A stretch of DNA of 64,000 nt from Myxococcota bacterium. GTDB taxonomy: Bacteria; Myxococcota; JAJVIH01. The first letter of the stretch is position 1, and each line of letters starts with the position of its first letter. The stretch spans positions 1 through 64,000 of the forward strand of contig JAJVIH010000035.1 of NCBI GenBank assembly GCA_022072125.1. Direction: 5' to 3'. The notes beneath the pieces are model-generated. The model was not told the DNA's origin and searched no databases. It saw nothing but the letters and a program-made list of their open reading frames with translations. The position numbers were made by a program, and so were the translations under genes. Below, piece after piece: positions 61,152-64,000 of the stretch.

Positions 61152-61457
61152 CAGCGGATTGTGACAGAGAAATTCCGTTTCATCTTCTTATTGAAGGGCG
61201 AAAGGCGCGCTTCCGCCGGCGATTCCCACACGGGATGGCCTTTTCAGACGGCGTGCGATTTAGCGTGAATCCGCCAGCCCCGTCAATGAAAGAACCGCCG
61301 CCCGGCGCGGGTGGGCGGCGGTGGGGGCGTCCACGCAATAGGCTGGTATCCATGGGCGTGGGAATGATTCCGTCATTCTTGCCTCCGGACCGGTTGTTTG
61401 ATCCCCTTTTTGTCCCATGTCATAACCTTGTCCGGGGTCCGCCAGCGGAGAATCAAC
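61152..61457. other. 306-base divergent intergenic region
   Basis: Between glyQ (minus) and the MYXO-CTERM-like gene (plus). No riboswitch, T-box or clear promoter is visible; overlapping open frames in several phases look like GC artefacts. Confidence 0.35.
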
Positions 61458-62681
61458 ATGGGACAGATGAGGATTTGGGGCGCGGGGATGATTGTGTTGG
61501 CGATGGGGATGCCCACATGGGGCATGGCCGCCCAGCCTGGCGCCGTTCCAGTGGATGGCGGGTTGCCGATCATCAAGAATGATCACGATGCGGGCGGCGC
61601 TCCGGTTGGTTGCACCTCCGGCTCGGGTTCCTGTGAGGTGATGCAGGATTTCGTGACCTGCAATTGCGCCAACGGAGCCTCCACCGGCGAAGCCCGTTCG
61701 CAGGGCGGATTGCCTTCTCCTCCCCCGACATTGGAGGAATGCAAGTCCCGGCTCGCCAAAGCCTGTTCCTCCGCCACGGATGGCGGGGCGGGGGATTCCG
61801 GCGGGGTGAGTTGCGAAAGCAAGGATGGCCGCTGTTCCTTCTCGGGCGGCTCCTACAATTGCAGTTGCGCCAATGGCATGGGTGCTGGCGGCGGTGGTTC
61901 GCCGGGCGGCCCCAATCCACCCCCTCCCACCCGGGAGGAATGCGAAAAAACCCTGGCTTCGATCTGTTCCTCCACGCCCGGAGGCGGTGGAGAAATCAAA
62001 TGCGAGAACCCGGCCGGCCGGTGTAACCTGTGGAACACAGGATCCGATTGCAGATGCGTGGATGGACGCGGCGTCAGTTCATCTTCAGGGTCTGATCCAT
62101 CGCAACCGCCCCCGAATGCGCCCCCTCCCACCAGCGAGCAATGCGACGCCCTGCTGGTCAAAACCTGTGGATCGGAAGCCCCGGATATCAACAAAATCTG
62201 CCAACCCGCTTCTGTCGCCTGGTGCGACAACAATTTCGGCTCACGCAAGGAGTGTTTCCGGCTGGAATGGTCGCTGAACCATCGGATTGAATGCTGCAAG
62301 GAATACGACAGGCAGCCCGAGGCGATGGGCAAACTGCTGGAATGCGCGAAGAAGATTGACTGTTCCGACCCTTCCCAAGCGGAAAAACAGCTTGAGGCAT
62401 GCGCGGATTCCACGATTGGGGAAGGACCCGATCAACCCCTTCCGGGAAAAGGCGAGAATGGAGGGGGAACCTCTGGCGGCAGCACCCCGCCGCGCGGCGA
62501 CGCAGGCGCGGACAGCGCCGATTCCGGTTCCGCCGGTGATGGCGGGGCATCCCAAACCGTCAAGGCTTCCGGAACGGGTTGCACATGCAGCACGCCGTCC
62601 AGCGGGGCTCGCGCGCCGTGGTGGGCGGCGGTTTCCGTGATTGCCGGCGCCGTGCTGCTGTTCCGCCGCCGGCGGAAGTGA
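61458..62681 (+). CDS. Cys-rich exported protein with a MYXO-CTERM-like C-terminal anchor
   Basis: ATG 61458 (after GGAGA) gives 407 residues; a signal peptide ends near GMAA-QPG. The body has three repeated modules, each opening PPPTxEECxxxLxxxC (PPPTLEECKSRLAKAC, PPPTREECEKTLASIC, PPPTSEQCDALLVKTC) and preceded by a Cys cluster (CESKDGRCSFSGGSYNCSC). The C-terminal 35 residues are GTGCTC, a hydrophobic helix (WWAAVSVIAGAVLLF) and RRRRK, the layout of MYXO-CTERM sorting signals, which a myxosortase-type enzyme uses to anchor proteins in the outer envelope. Likely surface displayed. Confidence 0.8.
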   Translation: MGQMRIWGAGMIVLAMGMPTWGMAAQPGAVPVDGGLPIIKNDHDAGGAPVGCTSGSGSCEVMQDFVTCNCANGASTGEARSQGGLPSPPPTLEECKSRLAKACSSATDGGAGDSGGVSCESKDGRCSFSGGSYNCSCANGMGAGGGGSPGGPNPPPPTREECEKTLASICSSTPGGGGEIKCENPAGRCNLWNTGSDCRCVDGRGVSSSSGSDPSQPPPNAPPPTSEQCDALLVKTCGSEAPDINKICQPASVAWCDNNFGSRKECFRLEWSLNHRIECCKEYDRQPEAMGKLLECAKKIDCSDPSQAEKQLEACADSTIGEGPDQPLPGKGENGGGTSGGSTPPRGDAGADSADSGSAGDGGASQTVKASGTGCTCSTPSSGARAPWWAAVSVIAGAVLLFRRRRK

Positions 62682-62705
62682 TTGCCAGAGCCTCTGTGTG
62701 TCTTC

Positions 62706-62736
62706 TCAACGGTCCCCAATGGGGCCGTTGATTTTT
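62706..62736 (+). terminator. Rho-independent terminator of the MYXO-CTERM-like gene
   Basis: An 11-bp stem with one bulged T (arms 62706-62717 and 62721-62731) and three-base loop is followed by TTTTTG. A strong intrinsic terminator 24 bases after the stop. Confidence 0.9.
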
Positions 62737-62755
62737 GGGGAGATTGGTTTTACGG

Positions 62756-62773
62756 CGTTTCCTGATGGAAACG
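62756..62773. repeat. Short perfect hairpin
   Basis: CGTTTCC (62756-62762), TGAT loop, GGAAACG (62767-62773). Stem of 7 bp without a T-run, 36 bases before the lipase-like stop on the other strand. Confidence 0.5.
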
Positions 62774-62808
62774 ATGCGCCGCCGCATGGATCCGCGCGGA
62801 AACCCGGA

Positions 62809-63519
62809 TCAACGGGCTGGTGGTGAAGCCGGGGATGGCGCGGGCTCCCCCAATACCCTGTATACTTCGCGGATAACCGATGGTTTCAGCAGGTATTCCG
62901 GGTGCGATACGCCATGGAGATCACACCTGCGTGCGCCCAGCCAGTGCGCGGACTCATGCGGAAGGATCATCACATCGGAATCGCTGACGAAGCAGGTGGC
63001 GTCAAGACCAACTCCGGCGGGTGACTGGCTGTTCAAATCATTCAGGAAATCGCTGCCGGGGCGGAGCAGGGTGATCAATTCCGTGCGGGCGAAGCGCGCG
63101 GCGTAGGTGCCGTAATGGGGCGTGCCCATGGTGATGAACCTGCGGATGCGGTGGGTTTGTCCCAGCCGCTGGGCGGCGTAGCGGGCGATCAGTCCGCCCA
63201 TGCTGAACGCCACCACGTCCACCGGGCGGTTTCCATTGACGCGATGGGCGGCGGCCAGCATTTCCGCGAAGTCTCCGGCGATGGCCTCCAGCGGGCGGCG
63301 GCCGTAGTGGAAGGCCCAGGTGTTGGGATTTCCCATCAATCTGAAAGCGGCCTGGAAGGGGGCGAAATTCCCCCGGTGCCCGCCCAGTCCGTGGATGAAC
63401 AGGACAGGGGGTTGATCGGATTCTCCGCGAACGGCGACGGATTCTGATTTCGGCAGCACATGGGTCAGTCCCTGCACGGCCGTGAGTCCCAGGTAGCGGA
63501 GAACATCGGGATCAAGCAT
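62809..63519 (-). CDS. Alpha/beta hydrolase, lipase/esterase-like
   Basis: 236 residues, no signal peptide. FIHGLGGHRGNF at 41-52 is the oxyanion/HG motif; nucleophile elbow FSMGG has Ser106 in VVAFSMGGL. Candidate Asp in SDSDVMILPHESAHW (about 183) and His in HGVSHPEYLL (about 208). Resembles bacterial triacylglycerol lipase/PGAP1-like esterases. Substrate unknown. Lies 10 bases after the TPR gene on the same strand. Confidence 0.82.
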   Translation of the reverse strand: MLDPDVLRYLGLTAVQGLTHVLPKSESVAVRGESDQPPVLFIHGLGGHRGNFAPFQAAFRLMGNPNTWAFHYGRRPLEAIAGDFAEMLAAAHRVNGNRPVDVVAFSMGGLIARYAAQRLGQTHRIRRFITMGTPHYGTYAARFARTELITLLRPGSDFLNDLNSQSPAGVGLDATCFVSDSDVMILPHESAHWLGARRCDLHGVSHPEYLLKPSVIREVYRVLGEPAPSPASPPAR

Positions 63520-63529
63520 TCATCATGTC

Positions 63530-64000
63530 CTAGCGTCCCAGCAGCTTTTTGAGCAGGCCGACGCCCTTGTCCGCCGCTTCCTTTTCATTGCGCGACTGGA
63601 GAATGCGCAATTCCTGGCGGGCTTCCACGTGTCCGGGATTGAATTGCAGACAGCGCTCGAAATGTTCGCTGGCAGTGCGGGTCTCTCCGGCCACACGCAG
63701 GATAACCCCCAGGAAATAGTGGGCCTGGAACATGCCGCTGTCCATGTACAGGGCTTTTTCAATCATCATGCGGGCTTCCAGGGTTTTTTGCCCCTTGTCT
63801 CCGCCGGGATTGTTGTAGTGCGCCCATGCGATGAAGGCGAGGTACTCGGGCTGGTTGGTGTCCAGTTCGTAGGCTTTTTTGAATTCACTCAGGGCTTCGG
63901 CGAAGCGCTTGGCGGCGAGGAAACGTTCTCCGGTCTGGAAATGCACCTCGGCGCGCACGCCTGAATTGTCCACTTCCTGAATGGAAGCGCGCTGCAATTC
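63530..64000 (-). CDS. TPR protein, 5' end outside the window
   Basis: The frame is open to the right edge, so the start is missing. About 155 residues are visible. Two or three tetratricopeptide repeats are clear: GERFLAAKRFAEALSEFKKAYELD (in parts: ERFLAAKRFAEALSEFKKAY), AHYFLGVILRVAGETRTASEHFERCLQFNPG (in parts: LGVILRVAGETRTASEHFER). Such C-terminal TPR segments cap regulatory proteins in Myxococcota-like genomes (with DnaJ, PilZ or FHA domains), but the missing part decides. Lies 10 bases before the lipase gene. Confidence 0.78.
   Translation of the reverse strand, partial: ELQRASIQEVDNSGVRAEVHFQTGERFLAAKRFAEALSEFKKAYELDTNQPEYLAFIAWAHYNNPGGDKGQKTLEARMMIEKALYMDSGMFQAHYFLGVILRVAGETRTASEHFERCLQFNPGHVEARQELRILQSRNEKEAADKGVGLLKKLLGR

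Noticed and set aside
1-64000. CRISPR arrays, insertion sequences, integrases and phage genes.
   Set aside because: No regularly spaced direct repeats, transposase motifs or attachment-like repeats were seen.

Overview
The window is about 64 kb of GC-rich (roughly 60-65%) bacterial chromosome, densely coded on both strands, with many four-base stop/start overlaps. I see no insertion sequence, integrase, phage gene, CRISPR array, tRNA or rRNA. The best guess for the host is a Gram-negative, probably Myxococcota-like (former Deltaproteobacteria) bacterium. The grounds are a C-terminal Cys-TM-Arg tail resembling MYXO-CTERM on a Cys-rich surface protein, about ten predicted lipoproteins, several outer-membrane beta-barrels, a PilZ protein, split glyQ/glyS, and a sigma-32-like factor. 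The assignment is inference; no marker gene in the window settles it.

Layout: 1-3.1 kb holds a truncated coiled-coil protein, two small unknown genes, and an ECF-like sigma factor coupled to a small partner. 3.2-5.3 kb is a multi-membrane GT-C-like glycosyltransferase, followed by a divergent pair (small Cys-rich lipoprotein; DUF6600-like Trp/Tyr-rich protein). 7.5-11.4 kb (minus) is an operon of a FecR-domain lipoprotein, deoB and deoA. 11.4-13.3 kb has an MBL-fold hydrolase and ribA. 13.6-15.9 kb (plus) has a CsgG/TolB-like plus beta-barrel protein and an alpha/beta hydrolase. 15.9-19.5 kb (minus) has a TPR-like protein, rsmG, a glycosyltransferase and an unknown protein. 19.8-28.8 kb (plus) has a WD40 protein, a PQQ-propeller lipoprotein, a TPR/cyclic-nucleotide-binding protein, PilZ, two glycosyltransferases, a methyltransferase and tsaB. 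28.8-30.6 kb (minus) has an orphan ABC permease and an acyltransferase-like protein.

31-40.2 kb is the most unusual block: seven co-directional genes, all predicted to be exported. They are three beta-propeller-like lipoproteins (the first two close paralogs), a small outer-membrane barrel, a DsbA-like lipoprotein with CPYC, a Pro/Ala-rich protein ending in a cytochrome c'-like CxxCH, and a monohaem cytochrome c. They look like parts of an envelope redox assembly that I cannot match to a named system.

40.5-46.2 kb (plus) has a glutamine-amidotransferase-like domain lacking its nucleophilic Cys fused to a transglutaminase, a Sua5-type tsaC, an O-methyltransferase, a START-like membrane protein and truC. 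46.4-49.5 kb has pgpH and ybeY. 49.6-52.8 kb (minus) has rpoH (own terminator) and a three-gene unit of two hotdog dehydratases and a membrane-anchored TPR protein. An AT-rich island at about 53.0 kb precedes a 53-residue Cys-rich small ORF with a strong ribosome binding site. 53.4-61.2 kb has a lipoprotein, a zinc-ribbon-like protein, and a minus-strand run glyQ-glyS plus two beta-propeller lipoproteins. 61.4-64 kb has the MYXO-CTERM-like protein, a lipase-like hydrolase and a TPR protein cut by the right edge.

Functionally the window mixes housekeeping genes (glyQS, rsmG, tsaB, tsaC, truC, ybeY, ribA, rpoH, pgpH, deoAB) with an unusually high density of cell-envelope proteins of unknown role, at least seven of them beta-propellers. 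All assignments rest on reading motifs by eye; no database search was run.
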